This document shows positions 7,682-16,788 of a stretch of 36,222 nucleotides of DNA, piece by piece. The notes under the pieces are model-generated. The model had not been told where the DNA came from. It saw only the letters and a list, made by a program, of their open reading frames with translations, and ran no database searches. The stretch spans positions 1 to 36,222 of the forward strand of contig CAJBCV010000284.1 in the NCBI GenBank assembly GCA_903951635.1, written 5' to 3'. How positions within the stretch are numbered: position 1 is the stretch's first letter; every line of letters starts with the position of its first letter. Position numbers and translations under genes: made by a program. The DNA comes from an uncultured Planctomycetaceae bacterium (lineage in GTDB: Bacteria > Planctomycetota > Planctomycetia > Pirellulales > UBA1268).

Positions 7682-9283
7682 ATGACCGCGCGTCACCCCG
7701 CCTCAGCCGAGTCCGCCGCCCTGCGCCCGTCCCGACGCGGCGCCCGCCGGCTCCGTGTTCCCGCGATCCTCGCCGGGTGCTGCGCGGCGATCGTGGCCGG
7801 CGGCATCATCCTGCCGTCGCCCGACTCGGCGACGGTCGCCGCGCCGACCGGCAAGGCCTCCTCGATGCGGAAGCGGATTCTCGATGCCTTCGGCGGGAAG
7901 CCGAAGGCGAACGAACCGCAGGAGTTCATCGCCGCCCCGACCCCGCCCCGTCCCGACGAGATCGAACGGCTGGAGAAGTCGGCGCGGAAGTTGACGATGC
8001 CCCCGGCGACGCAGCGGCTGGCGATGGCCCCGACGGGCATCCCCTCCTGGGATGAGGTCAAGCACCTCGCCCAAGACGCGGCCCGGAAGATCGTCCCCGG
8101 CCGCGAAGAGCCGGCAGTCGACAACGCGCCGATCGCCGAGCCGATGCCGACGGTGCTCGAAGTCACCTCGCGTAGCGGGATCGCCGAGGGGAATGCCCCG
8201 CGTCCCCCGGCCAACCAGCGATTCAACCGCCTCAAGAGCCGGGTCGGCCAGACGCTTGCCGCCTACCAACGGCGCCCTCTCAACACTGCCCAGCACACGC
8301 CGTGGGAAGTGATGCACGGCTTCATCGCCTTCGGTATCCCCTCGAAGGTGCGCGTCGGCGGGCCGTCGGGCGATCCGATCAACTCGATCGGTTGGATGAA
8401 CTCCGGCGGACGCTGCAAGGGCCAGGTGATGCTCGCCACCGAGGACGAGCGGCTCGTGGCGATGCGCGGCGTCGGCGTCCAGGGGCATCAGGCTCAGTAC
8501 CTCGCGATCCTCGCGCAGTGCCGGGTGGCGCTCAATTCACCGATTCAGGTCGAGGGGAAGGGATTCACGGTCGCCGACCTCGTCGAGGAGGAGAAGCTCG
8601 CCTGCCTCTCCGGAACGGAGCTGACCTTCGCGCTGATCGGTCTGACACATTACCTCCCCACTGACGCCGAGTGGACGGCCCGCGACGGCCAGATCTGGAC
8701 CCTCGAACGGCTCGTGTCGGAAGAGATCGAACAGCCGATCCGTGGCGCCCCGTGCGGCGGTACGCACCGGCTCTTCGGGCTCTCCTACGCCTGCCAGCGA
8801 CGGCTCCGGGCCACCGGCACGCTCGACGGCCACTATGCCCGTGCCGACCACTTCGTCCGCGATTACCAGCGCTTCGCCCTCACGAAGCTCCAAAACCCCG
8901 ACGGCAGCTTCAGCACCGAGTGGTTCAAGTATCCGGCCGACCGTGAAGACGACGTCGACCGCAAGGTGCAGACCACCGGCCACATCCTCGAATGGCTCGT
9001 CGGTTCGCTCGATCAGGATCAGCTCTACCAGTCGCGGGTCGTGTCGGCGGTCGAGTTTCTCTCGGCGGCGCTCCTCCGCGAGCCCTCGCGGGAATGGAAG
9101 CTCGGCCCCCTCGGCCACGCCCTCCACGCCCTGACGATCTATCAGGAACGGGTCTGGGGGAAGGTGCTCCCCGGCGGGATCGCGGCCTACAGCGGCACCA
9201 TGAAAGCAGCCCCGGACGTGGCGAAGACGGCGGCGCGGATCGAGATGGATCGCTCCGAAGTGCCCGATTCGCTGCTCCGCTGA
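7682..9283 (+). CDS. Conserved-looking membrane-anchored protein of unknown function
   Basis: I do not recognise this 533-residue protein. It has a basic N-terminus (RPSRRGARRLRV) followed by one hydrophobic segment (PAILAGCCAAIVAGGIIL), so it is exported or anchored with most of its mass outside the cytoplasm. Residues to about 190 are Pro/Ala-rich and probably a flexible linker. The remaining region is globular and largely helical, with PWEVMHGFIAFGIP, NSGGRCKGQVML, GAPCGGTHRLFGLSYAC and NPDGSFSTEWF. The NPDGSF motif followed by HILEWLV recalls the repeats of alpha/alpha-toroid proteins such as terpenoid cyclases, but no catalytic signature is visible, so this is only a fold guess. The ATG at 7682 is preferred because it puts the basic and hydrophobic segment near the start; ATG at 7631 is possible and neither has a Shine-Dalgarno. 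Confidence 0.7.
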   Translation: MTARHPASAESAALRPSRRGARRLRVPAILAGCCAAIVAGGIILPSPDSATVAAPTGKASSMRKRILDAFGGKPKANEPQEFIAAPTPPRPDEIERLEKSARKLTMPPATQRLAMAPTGIPSWDEVKHLAQDAARKIVPGREEPAVDNAPIAEPMPTVLEVTSRSGIAEGNAPRPPANQRFNRLKSRVGQTLAAYQRRPLNTAQHTPWEVMHGFIAFGIPSKVRVGGPSGDPINSIGWMNSGGRCKGQVMLATEDERLVAMRGVGVQGHQAQYLAILAQCRVALNSPIQVEGKGFTVADLVEEEKLACLSGTELTFALIGLTHYLPTDAEWTARDGQIWTLERLVSEEIEQPIRGAPCGGTHRLFGLSYACQRRLRATGTLDGHYARADHFVRDYQRFALTKLQNPDGSFSTEWFKYPADREDDVDRKVQTTGHILEWLVGSLDQDQLYQSRVVSAVEFLSAALLREPSREWKLGPLGHALHALTIYQERVWGKVLPGGIAAYSGTMKAAPDVAKTAARIEMDRSEVPDSLLR

Positions 9284-9305
9284 AGCTCTCGCTTCCCGGG
9301 CTTTC

Positions 9306-9334
9306 TTGATCCGATCCCGTCCGCTCCGTAGGCT
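9306..9334 (+). promoter_or_regulatory. Candidate sigma70-type promoter for the diadenylate cyclase gene
   Basis: TTGATC (9306-9311) and TAGGCT (9329-9334) are separated by 17 nt, about 70 nt before the GTG start. The -10 box matches the consensus at only three positions, so this is tentative. Confidence 0.3.
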
Positions 9335-9389
9335 TGGCTCGCGGTGGAAGCCCGGTCGAGGCTTGGCCGCATCGCCTCTGCCCGGCGAC

Positions 9390-9394
9390 AAGGA
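9390..9394 (+). promoter_or_regulatory. Shine-Dalgarno that decides the GTG start
   Basis: AAGGA lies 8 nt before the GTG at 9403. This favours that start over the in-frame TTG at 9334, which has no comparable site. Confidence 0.65.
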
Positions 9395-9402
9395 ACGGCC
9401 CC

Positions 9403-10335
9403 GTGAGCCCGGCTGACTTTCCACCACAGCTCGAACATCTCCTCGAAGCGGCGGTGCGCCTGTTCGGCACCTCGACCGCCGACGCGATGCTCCTCTTGGT
9501 CGACCAACGACTCGACTGGGACCACGTCCGCTCGCTCGTCGGATCGAGCCAACCGTTCCTCGTCGCGGCCGACGAGAAGAACCACCTCGCCGGCTGCGAA
9601 GACTGGGGCCTGCGCCGCGTCCTGCTCGATGTCGCGGGGCTGCCGGTCCACGAGCGGCTCGCCCAAGCGCTCCTGGAGTGCGTCGCGGCGGAGCTGATCG
9701 CCCCCGAAGCGCAGGTCGTGGCGATCTATTCCGGCTTCGAGGCCGGCACGATCGACTCCGTCAGCGTGCTGCGACTCGAGGAGCATCTCGGGCAGCTCAC
9801 CAGCCGCGACCTCCGCAACCTCGAGACGAAGGTGCCGCTGGAGACGCTCAAGCAGGTGGTCGATCTCGCCGTCGAGATCGGCCGCGAGGGGCGCGAGGGG
9901 AAGCCGGTGGGCACGCTGTTCGTCGTCGGCGACACGCGGAAGGTGATGGCATCGAGCCATGCCACCGGCTTCGATCCGGTCCGTGGCTACTCCCGCGCCG
10001 AGCGTAATCTCTCCGACCCACGCGTCCGCGAGGGGATCAAGGAGATCGCCCAACTCGACGGCGCCTTCATCGTCGGCCCCGACGGCACCGTCGAGGCCGC
10101 AGCACGCTATATCGACGCCTCGGCCGAAAACGTCTCCGTCGCCAAGGGGCTCGGGGCCCGTCACTGGGCCGCCGCCGCGATCACCCGTAAGACGCGGAGC
10201 GTCGCCGTCGCCGTCAGCGAGACCAACGGCACCGTCCGCCTTTTTCAGAACGGCGAGGTCGTCCTCCGCATCGAGCCCTTCCGCCGCGCGATGAAGTGGA
10301 AGGATTTCGAGTACGAGCCGCCATCGGGCGACTGA
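9403..10335 (+). CDS. DacZ-like diadenylate cyclase (c-di-AMP synthase, DAC domain)
   Basis: The 310-residue product is predicted to condense two ATP into cyclic di-AMP in the cytoplasm. The C-terminal half is a DAC (DisA_N) domain: LDGAFIV with DGA at 219-221, GLGARHWAAAAIT with Arg253-His254, and VSETNGTVRLFQNGEVVL. The N-terminal half has a mixed alpha/beta pattern (PFLVAADEKNHL, VVAIYSGFEAGTIDSVSVL), then KPVGTLFVVGDTRKVM. This order, an N-terminal pyruvate-kinase-like domain plus DAC and the GLGARHxAAxxIT form of the RHR motif, is that of archaeal DacZ. There are no transmembrane helices (unlike CdaA) and no HhH DNA-binding domain (unlike DisA). c-di-AMP usually controls potassium and osmolyte balance, but no such transporter or phosphodiesterase gene is nearby. 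GTG start with good Shine-Dalgarno. Family is confident; activity is inferred. Confidence 0.87.
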   Translation: MSPADFPPQLEHLLEAAVRLFGTSTADAMLLLVDQRLDWDHVRSLVGSSQPFLVAADEKNHLAGCEDWGLRRVLLDVAGLPVHERLAQALLECVAAELIAPEAQVVAIYSGFEAGTIDSVSVLRLEEHLGQLTSRDLRNLETKVPLETLKQVVDLAVEIGREGREGKPVGTLFVVGDTRKVMASSHATGFDPVRGYSRAERNLSDPRVREGIKEIAQLDGAFIVGPDGTVEAAARYIDASAENVSVAKGLGARHWAAAAITRKTRSVAVAVSETNGTVRLFQNGEVVLRIEPFRRAMKWKDFEYEPPSGD

Positions 10336-10464
10336 TCCCCCCGCTCGAAGATTCTTCCCGGCCGCTGCCGAGATGCCCACGCTGGCTGCGAGCTGAGTAG
10401 ACTACCCCCGTCATGGCGTGCCGGAAGCTCCGGACGCGTATGCCGTCATGCTCTGGGGGGTATC

Positions 10465-12669
10465 GTGTCAAACGGCCGTCTGCTCGATCTGGTGGTGTCA
10501 GCTCTGATCGGCGTTTTGCTGTTCGAATCCCCCTCCGCCGCCGCCGACTTGGCGATCCTCGCCCCTCGTCCGCATGAGGTGATCCAGCGCGTCGGCTTCC
10601 AGCCCGGCCAGGCGCCCGGGGGGAACTTCGCCCCGGGGCAGGCCGACGTGGCAATCGACGTGGATGTCGCGGTGCCGATCGACCGCGCCACGGCGGTGGC
10701 ACGCGTGGTGCCGATCGAGGGCCCCCCGGCCGTCGCGGAGCCGGTGTGGACGCGCGTCGAGTTGGCCCCCGGGGCGAAGGCGGGCCTCCACGTCGGCAGG
10801 CTTCTCGTGCCGGCCCGCGGGTGGTTCCGTCTCGAGGTCAGGATCGATCGGGCCGACGGGGCACCGCCGCTGACGGCGAGCGTCGAGCCGGTCGGCGTCG
10901 GCGAAGTGTTTGTGATCGCGGGGCAGTCGTACGCCACGAACACCAACGACGAGAAGCTCACGGTCGCCGATTCAATGCAGCGTGTGGTAGCCCGTGATTG
11001 GGCGACCGGCGCCTGGCGCGTGGCGAACGACCCCCAGCCGACGCCGGACGGGAGCGACGGTGGCTCGATCTGGCCGGCGGTGGGGGACGAGCTCGCCAGT
11101 CGTCTCGGCGTCCCGATCGGATTTGCCAATGTCGCGTGGGGGGGCACCTCATCGGCTCAGTGGCAGCCGGGGACGGAACTCCACGACCGGCTCGTGGCGA
11201 CCGGCAAGAGCCTCGGCCGGTTCCGCGCCGTTCTCTGGCAGCAGGGAGAGTCGGACGTCATCAATCACACCTCCACCGACGACTACGTCGCGGCGATGGA
11301 GCGGATCCGTGGAGCAGCCGTGCGGGCATGGGGATTCGAGCCGGCCTGGCTCTGCGCGAAGTCGACGCACCATCCGACGGTCTACGACGATCCGGAAGGG
11401 GAGGGGAGGATCCGGGCGGCGGTCGATCGGCTCGCGGCGCTCCCCGGATTCGGCCTCGGCCCCGACACCGACTCGCTCCAGGGGGATTCCCGCGGCGACG
11501 TGAACTCGCGTCGACATTTTTCCCCCATCGGCCAGCGCCGCGCGGCAGCCCTCTGGGCGAGTCTCCTCCACGATCGACTCGCCACAACTCCGAAGGGGGT
11601 CGAGGCGGCATCGTTTCTCCTTGCCGATCTCCATCTCCTCGAGCCCGCCTGGACGAGCGACATCGTCTGGCGGGAGAGCAGCGTTCTGAGGGCCGCCGGC
11701 GCCAATGAGCCGGCCAAGGCCCGCCTCGCCTTCCCGGCTGAAGCCATCCTCGCGGTGACGACGGCCGACGGGGCACGGTCGGTCGAGCCTGGCATCGCCT
11801 GGCAGCACGCGCCGGGGAGCCGGGAGGTCGTCCTTCCATTGCCGACGCCGGTGCCGCCGATTCTCGACGCCGATCGCTACTTGCCGGAGAACGCCGAACA
11901 CTCCTACCGTCACCGCGTCGGCAACCCACAGGAATGGCTCCTCTACCGTCCCGGCCGCTGGTTTCATGACCGTGACGTCGAGATCACCTACCGCCGTGCC
12001 CGCGGGGCGGCCGATGCTGCGGGGATCGAGGTCGTCCATGGCAGCCTGCCGAAGACGAGGGCCCGGCTCGGGGCAGGGGAGCCGGTGCGGATCGGCATCA
12101 GTGGCGACAGCATCTCCACCGGGCTCGACGCCTCGGAGACGACAGGCTCGCCTCCCTTCCAGCCGGGCTGGGCCGAGCTCGTCGTGGCGCAGCTGCGCGT
12201 GAGCACGCCGAGCAACGTGACGCATGTCAATCGGGCCGTGGCGGGATGGAGCGTGGCAAACGGTGTCACCGATCTCGACGCGCTTCTGGTGTCACAGCCC
12301 GACCTCGTCCTCGTCGCCTACGGCATGAACGACGTCGGCCGTCGCGATCCGGCCTGGTTTCGCGACCAGACGGCGAGCCTCCTGGCGCGGGTGCGGGAAA
12401 AACGCCCGGACGCCGAGATCATCCTCGTGGCGACGATGCTCGGCAACGACGAGTGGATCCACACGCCGCGCGAGATGTTCAACCGCTACCGCGACGAGCT
12501 GAAATCGCTCGTCGGCCCGGGGGTGGCGCTCGTCGACATGACGGCGGTGTGGGAGGAGCAACTGCGCTCCAAGGAGATGTTCGACCTCACCGGCAACGGC
12601 CTCAATCATCCCAACGACTTTGGCCACAGGCTCTATGCCCAGGGAGTGTTGGAGCTGATCTTGGAGTGA
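10465..12669 (+). CDS. Secreted protein with two SGNH-hydrolase domains (sialate O-acetylesterase-like plus GDSL)
   Basis: The product has 734 residues. A signal peptide (LLDLVVSALIGVLLFESPSAAA) suggests export. The first hydrolase domain resembles carbohydrate esterase family 6/sialate O-acetylesterases: VIAGQSYATN with Ser155, NVAWGGTS, WQQGESD at 258-264 and RRHFSPIGQ with His351. The second, after about residue 535, is a classic SGNH/GDSL domain: GDSIS with Ser549, GMND with Asn622, and HPNDFGH with Asp718 and His721. Both halves keep the residues expected for activity. The likely role is removal of acetyl or other ester groups from polysaccharides. The start is GTG, 4 nt after a run of G that can serve as Shine-Dalgarno. 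The PQQ-like gene follows after 49 nt and is probably cotranscribed. Substrates are not predictable. Confidence 0.85.
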   Translation: MSNGRLLDLVVSALIGVLLFESPSAAADLAILAPRPHEVIQRVGFQPGQAPGGNFAPGQADVAIDVDVAVPIDRATAVARVVPIEGPPAVAEPVWTRVELAPGAKAGLHVGRLLVPARGWFRLEVRIDRADGAPPLTASVEPVGVGEVFVIAGQSYATNTNDEKLTVADSMQRVVARDWATGAWRVANDPQPTPDGSDGGSIWPAVGDELASRLGVPIGFANVAWGGTSSAQWQPGTELHDRLVATGKSLGRFRAVLWQQGESDVINHTSTDDYVAAMERIRGAAVRAWGFEPAWLCAKSTHHPTVYDDPEGEGRIRAAVDRLAALPGFGLGPDTDSLQGDSRGDVNSRRHFSPIGQRRAAALWASLLHDRLATTPKGVEAASFLLADLHLLEPAWTSDIVWRESSVLRAAGANEPAKARLAFPAEAILAVTTADGARSVEPGIAWQHAPGSREVVLPLPTPVPPILDADRYLPENAEHSYRHRVGNPQEWLLYRPGRWFHDRDVEITYRRARGAADAAGIEVVHGSLPKTRARLGAGEPVRIGISGDSISTGLDASETTGSPPFQPGWAELVVAQLRVSTPSNVTHVNRAVAGWSVANGVTDLDALLVSQPDLVLVAYGMNDVGRRDPAWFRDQTASLLARVREKRPDAEIILVATMLGNDEWIHTPREMFNRYRDELKSLVGPGVALVDMTAVWEEQLRSKEMFDLTGNGLNHPNDFGHRLYAQGVLELILE

Positions 12670-12718
12670 ACGTGATTTGGACGGGGACCGATCTCGAAGT
12701 GAACTTGGAGGGATCCTG

Positions 12719-13957
12719 ATGCGTTCGTGCCGCTTGTTCGTTTCCTCGCTGCTTGTGGCGATCGCGCCGGTGCTTGCTTCGGCCGATGAGTGGCCCGGTT
12801 TTCTCGGGCCCCGCCGCGACGGGATCTCGGAGGAGAAGGGGCTGCTCGACGCGATCCCTGCCGACGGCCTGAAGCCGATCTGGCGCGTCCGCGGCGGGGT
12901 GGGGATGTCGGCCGTCGCCGTCGCCGACGGTCTGGCCATCACGAGTTGGAACGACGCCGGGAAGCAGTGGCTCGTAGCCCTCGACGCCGCGACCGGACAG
13001 GAGGCTTGGAAGGTCCCGATCGGCCCGGCCTACGAAAATGGCCAGGGGAACGGCCCCCGCGCCACGCCGACCATCGCCGGCGGGCGGGTCTTCGCCTTTT
13101 CCGGTGAGGGGAATCTCGTGGCGGTGAGCCGCACCGATGGAAAGATCCTCTGGCAAGTCGACGCGGTCGGAGAAGCGGACGCCAAGCCCGCCGACTATGG
13201 CATGGCGTCATCACCGCTGGTGGTCGCGGAGCAGGTGATCGTCCATGTCGGTGGCGCCACCGGCGCGATCGCCGCCTATTCGAGTGCCGATGGCAAGCCG
13301 GCCTGGAAGGCCTCCGCCGGTACGGCTGGCTACTCGTCCCCGACGCTGCTCGAGATCGATGGGGCAAAGCACATCGTCAGCGTGACGGGTACGGAGGTCG
13401 TCGGGCTCCGTCCCGGGTCGGGGACGGTGCTGTGGCGATTCCCATTCGAGACCGACTTCGGCTGCAACACGGCGACGCCGATCGCGGTCGATGGGGGCGT
13501 GTTCGTCTCGGCGGGGGAAAGCCACGGTTCGGTGCTCATCGACCTCGGGCGTGACGGAGAACGGTATGCCCCGCAGACGCGGTGGGAGTCGCTCGGGCCC
13601 AAGAGCCTGATGCGCAACGAGTGGCAGACGTCGATCCTCATCGACGACCACCTCTACGGCTTCGACAACGTCGGGGCGGCGGGGCCGGTCACGCATCTGG
13701 TCTGCCTGGAGGCGAAGACGGGGCGGGAGGTGTGGCGGAAGCCCCGTTTCGGCAAGGGGAGCATGGTGTGGGCAGACGGGAAGCTTTGGATCACCACGAT
13801 CGAAGGGGAGCTCGTCCTCGCCCGCGCGACGCCGGCGGGCTACGAGGAGCTCGGCCGAGCGGAGCTTCTCGGCCGGACGCGGCAGACGCTCACGATCGCC
13901 GGCGGCCGCGGTTATCTGCGTGACGATAGCGACGTGCTCTCGATCGGGCTGGAGTAA
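12719..13957 (+). CDS. Secreted PQQ-like beta-propeller protein
   Basis: The 412-residue product has a signal peptide (CRLFVSSLLVAIAPVLASA) and then repeated blades of the PQQ-like (quinoprotein/BamB-like) type. Examples are EWPGFLGPRRDG at the N-terminus, WLVALDAATGQEAWKVPIG, LVAVSRTDGKILWQVD, IAAYSSADGKPAWKASAG, VVGLRPGSGTVLWRFPF and LVCLEAKTGREVWRKPRFG. The pattern 'xALDxxTGxxxW' marks each blade. No calcium or PQQ ligands can be assigned, so it need not bind PQQ; many planctomycete members are of unknown function. GGAGGGAT (12707-12714) at good distance fixes the ATG at 12719 rather than the in-frame ATG at 12677. It lies 49 nt behind the double SGNH hydrolase gene, suggesting a joint periplasmic or extracellular role. 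Confidence 0.88.
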   Translation: MRSCRLFVSSLLVAIAPVLASADEWPGFLGPRRDGISEEKGLLDAIPADGLKPIWRVRGGVGMSAVAVADGLAITSWNDAGKQWLVALDAATGQEAWKVPIGPAYENGQGNGPRATPTIAGGRVFAFSGEGNLVAVSRTDGKILWQVDAVGEADAKPADYGMASSPLVVAEQVIVHVGGATGAIAAYSSADGKPAWKASAGTAGYSSPTLLEIDGAKHIVSVTGTEVVGLRPGSGTVLWRFPFETDFGCNTATPIAVDGGVFVSAGESHGSVLIDLGRDGERYAPQTRWESLGPKSLMRNEWQTSILIDDHLYGFDNVGAAGPVTHLVCLEAKTGREVWRKPRFGKGSMVWADGKLWITTIEGELVLARATPAGYEELGRAELLGRTRQTLTIAGGRGYLRDDSDVLSIGLE

Positions 13958-14062
13958 GGCCCGCTCGAGCAGCGCACGGAGGGCAGCCCACGGGGAAACC
14001 GGTGCGGTTGGGACGGTGCTATCGGTCGTGCCACCCCCGGAACGGTAAATCGGGGATGATTT

Positions 14063-14091
14063 TTGAGTCGCGTCGGTTGGCAAGCTATACC
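14063..14091 (+). promoter_or_regulatory. Candidate sigma70-type promoter for the chemoreceptor gene
   Basis: TTGAGT (14063-14068) and TATACC (14086-14091) are separated by exactly 17 nt, with four of six consensus matches in each box. They sit about 80 nt before the ATG at 14171 in a 213-nt gap, which also supports separate transcription from the PQQ-like gene. Confidence 0.5.
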
Positions 14092-14170
14092 CGTTTGTCC
14101 GGTGGCAGGACCCTCTTTCTGCTCGATCGCGGTCGACATCCCTCCCGCTGCCCCGGACGGAGTGTTTTTC

Positions 14171-16765
14171 ATGGCTGCCCGGCGCGACATCCCTCTCCGC
14201 AATCTCATTCTCCTGGCGCTGCTCGGGGTGTCGCTCATTCCGCTGGCGATCCTCGGAACGATGATGTATCGCTCCGCGGCAGAATCGCTCCGCCAGCAGG
14301 CCTTCGCGCGCCTCGAAGCGGTGCGAACGATTACCGGAAAGTCGGTGGAGAGGTACTTCGACACCCTCCGCAGTGAGCTCCGCGTCGTGGCCGCCGACGA
14401 ATCGACGCGCGACGCGATCCGCGAGTTCGCCACCGCGTTCCGGGAGGGAGGCGACGCCGCCGAACGCGACGACAGCAATGCGGTGGCGGCGTTCTACGCG
14501 CGGGATTTCAACGCCGAATACCGCAAGCGAAATGGCGTCGATGCACCGACGGACGGCTGGATCGATGCCCTCGGGCCCGCCGGTGTGAAGCTCCAAGAAG
14601 CCTACATCGCCCGCAATCCCAACCCGCTCGGCGCCAAGTTCCGACTCGACGACGCCGGCGACGGCTCGCCTTACTCGGCAGCCCACGCCAAGCGCCATCC
14701 GTTCTACCGGGAGATGCTCGAACGCTACGGCGTTTATGACATTTTCCTCATCGATGCCGAAAGCGCCACGATCGTCTACACGGTGTTCAAGGAAATCGAC
14801 TTCACGGCATCGCTGCGGCGCGGTCCGCTCGCCGACACCAATTTCTCCAAGGCGGTCAACGACGCCCTCACCACGGGCAAGCCAGGCTCCGTGGCCTACG
14901 GCCAATACGACCGGTATCTCCCCTCGTACATGGATCCGGCAGGATTCATCGTCTCCCCCGTCTTCGACGACGGCAAGGTGATCGGTGCGATCGCCTTCCA
15001 GATCCCGCTCGACAAAACCACCGAGATCATCGGTGAGCGAACCGGCATGGGGGAGACCGGTGAGACTTATGCCGTCGGCCCCGACAAGATGTTCCGCTCC
15101 AATTCCCGCTTCGCGGAGCGGTATGGAGTGACCACGACGATCATCAATCCCAAGATCACCGTCGATACCGCGCCGGTCCGGGCCGCCATCGAAGACGCCT
15201 CCTCCGGCACCGCCCTGGGCCTCGACTACCGCGGCGTGCCCGTCCTCTCCTCCTGGCAACCGGTAACGATCGATCCGGGCGAACCGGGGGGCGGCGGAAA
15301 AGTCAGCTGGGCGCTCGTGTCGGAGATCGACGAGGCCGAGGTGATGGCACCGGTGCAGAAACTGAAGCGCTTGGCCGTCGGCCTGGCCGTCGCCACGGCG
15401 GCCGGAATCGCGTTGCTTTCCTGGTTCATCGCCCGTCGGCTCACGAAGGATCAAGACAAGCTCCAACTCGTCTCCCAGTTGGTCGACAATGCGGCGGTGC
15501 GGCTCGTGCTCGCCAACCGCGACCTCGAAATTACCTACCTCAATCCGGCGGCGAGGAAGGCTTTCGAGACGATGCGGGACTCGCTCCCCTGTGCCCCCGA
15601 CGATCTCCTCGGCCGGCCGGTCGACATCCTTCTCGACGACCCCGAAAGGCAACGCGCCTTGCTGGCGACGGCGGCGAGTCTCCCCCAGCGCCTCACCTCC
15701 CGGCTCGGCGACGACGTCCTCGACCTCAACGTCTCGGCCATCCGCGATGGCCGTGGAGCCTTCATCGGGCCGCTCGTCAGCTGGGATACGATCACGGAAC
15801 GCGTGCGGGCCCAGGAGGCGGAGACGGTACTCCGCAACGACCTGGCGGCTACCAAGACCGACCTCGAAGGAAAGGTGAAGCTCCTGGCGGCGGTCTTCGA
15901 GGGCGCGGCCCAAGGGGATCTCACCCTTCCCATCGGGTTCAGCGGCACTGACGACATGGGCCGGCTCGCCGATCACGCCCGGAAAATGCTCGACGAGCTC
16001 CGCAGGATCATCCGGCAAATCGTCGACTCCTCGTCGCAACAGACCGACGGGGCGAGGATGATCGCCGAAAGCTCGGCCCAGCTCAGCGACGGGGCGCAGT
16101 CGCAGGCGGCGAGCGTCGAGGAGATGACGGCATCGGTGGAGCAACTCATCGGCTCGATCGAGCAGATCTCCCGCGGCGCGGTGATCTCGCGCGACCGGGC
16201 CACGAACGCCGCCGAGATCGCCCGGGCGGGCGGTATCGCGGTGCAGGAAGCGATCGAGTCGATGCACCTGATCCGCAAGTCGAGCGACGAGATCAACGAA
16301 ATCATCCGCGTCATCGGCGAGATCGCCAGCCAAACCAACCTCCTCGCGCTCAACGCCGCGATCGAGGCGGCCCGCGCCGGAGAGCACGGCCTCGGCTTCG
16401 CCGTCGTCGCCGACGAGGTGCGGAAGCTCGCCGAGCGGTCGAGTGACGCGGCGCGGCGGATCACCGACCTCATCAACGAGTCGAGGCAGCGGGTCCACGA
16501 AGGGGCCCGGGTTTCGGAACGGGTGGGGAAGTCGCTCGAATCGATCGTCGCCGCGGCGGCCCAGACGCTCGAAGGGGTGGAGGCGATCACCTCGGCGACC
16601 GATTCCCAGTTGGCCAACGCCGCGGAGGTGAAGGCGGCGATCCGTTCGGTGTCGCAGACGACCGAGTCCAACGCGGCCAGCTCCGAGGAGCTCGCGGCGA
16701 GCGCCGAGGAACTCGATGCCCAGGGGCAGGATCTCCGCAATATCGTGAAGCGATTCCGGACCTGA
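14171..16765 (+). CDS. Methyl-accepting chemotaxis protein with an intracellular PAS-like domain
   Basis: The product has 864 residues. Transmembrane helix 1 is at about 11-31 and helix 2 at about 401-421, enclosing a 370-residue periplasmic sensor of Cache-like character ([66 protein letters not shown]). After helix 2 comes a PAS-like segment ([17 protein letters not shown]...[10 protein letters not shown]), then a HAMP-like stretch ([28 protein letters not shown]), then the receptor signalling domain with the conserved hairpin tip [20 protein letters not shown] starting near 717. It should receive a periplasmic ligand signal and control CheA; no che genes are in the window. The ATG at 14171 is chosen because helix 1 follows immediately; the frame is open further upstream. 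The ligand is unknown. The C-terminus shows no NWETF-type CheR tether. Confidence 0.93.
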   Translation: MAARRDIPLRNLILLALLGVSLIPLAILGTMMYRSAAESLRQQAFARLEAVRTITGKSVERYFDTLRSELRVVAADESTRDAIREFATAFREGGDAAERDDSNAVAAFYARDFNAEYRKRNGVDAPTDGWIDALGPAGVKLQEAYIARNPNPLGAKFRLDDAGDGSPYSAAHAKRHPFYREMLERYGVYDIFLIDAESATIVYTVFKEIDFTASLRRGPLADTNFSKAVNDALTTGKPGSVAYGQYDRYLPSYMDPAGFIVSPVFDDGKVIGAIAFQIPLDKTTEIIGERTGMGETGETYAVGPDKMFRSNSRFAERYGVTTTIINPKITVDTAPVRAAIEDASSGTALGLDYRGVPVLSSWQPVTIDPGEPGGGGKVSWALVSEIDEAEVMAPVQKLKRLAVGLAVATAAGIALLSWFIARRLTKDQDKLQLVSQLVDNAAVRLVLANRDLEITYLNPAARKAFETMRDSLPCAPDDLLGRPVDILLDDPERQRALLATAASLPQRLTSRLGDDVLDLNVSAIRDGRGAFIGPLVSWDTITERVRAQEAETVLRNDLAATKTDLEGKVKLLAAVFEGAAQGDLTLPIGFSGTDDMGRLADHARKMLDELRRIIRQIVDSSSQQTDGARMIAESSAQLSDGAQSQAASVEEMTASVEQLIGSIEQISRGAVISRDRATNAAEIARAGGIAVQEAIESMHLIRKSSDEINEIIRVIGEIASQTNLLALNAAIEAARAGEHGLGFAVVADEVRKLAERSSDAARRITDLINESRQRVHEGARVSERVGKSLESIVAAAAQTLEGVEAITSATDSQLANAAEVKAAIRSVSQTTESNAASSEELAASAEELDAQGQDLRNIVKRFRT

Positions 16766-16788
16766 AGCCCAGCGACCGGAGGCTGATC

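Noticed and set aside
13211..16498. 1095-codon open frame opposite the PQQ-like and chemoreceptor genes
   Set aside because: It spans two well-supported plus-strand genes and the gap between them; this is the usual high-GC shadow frame.
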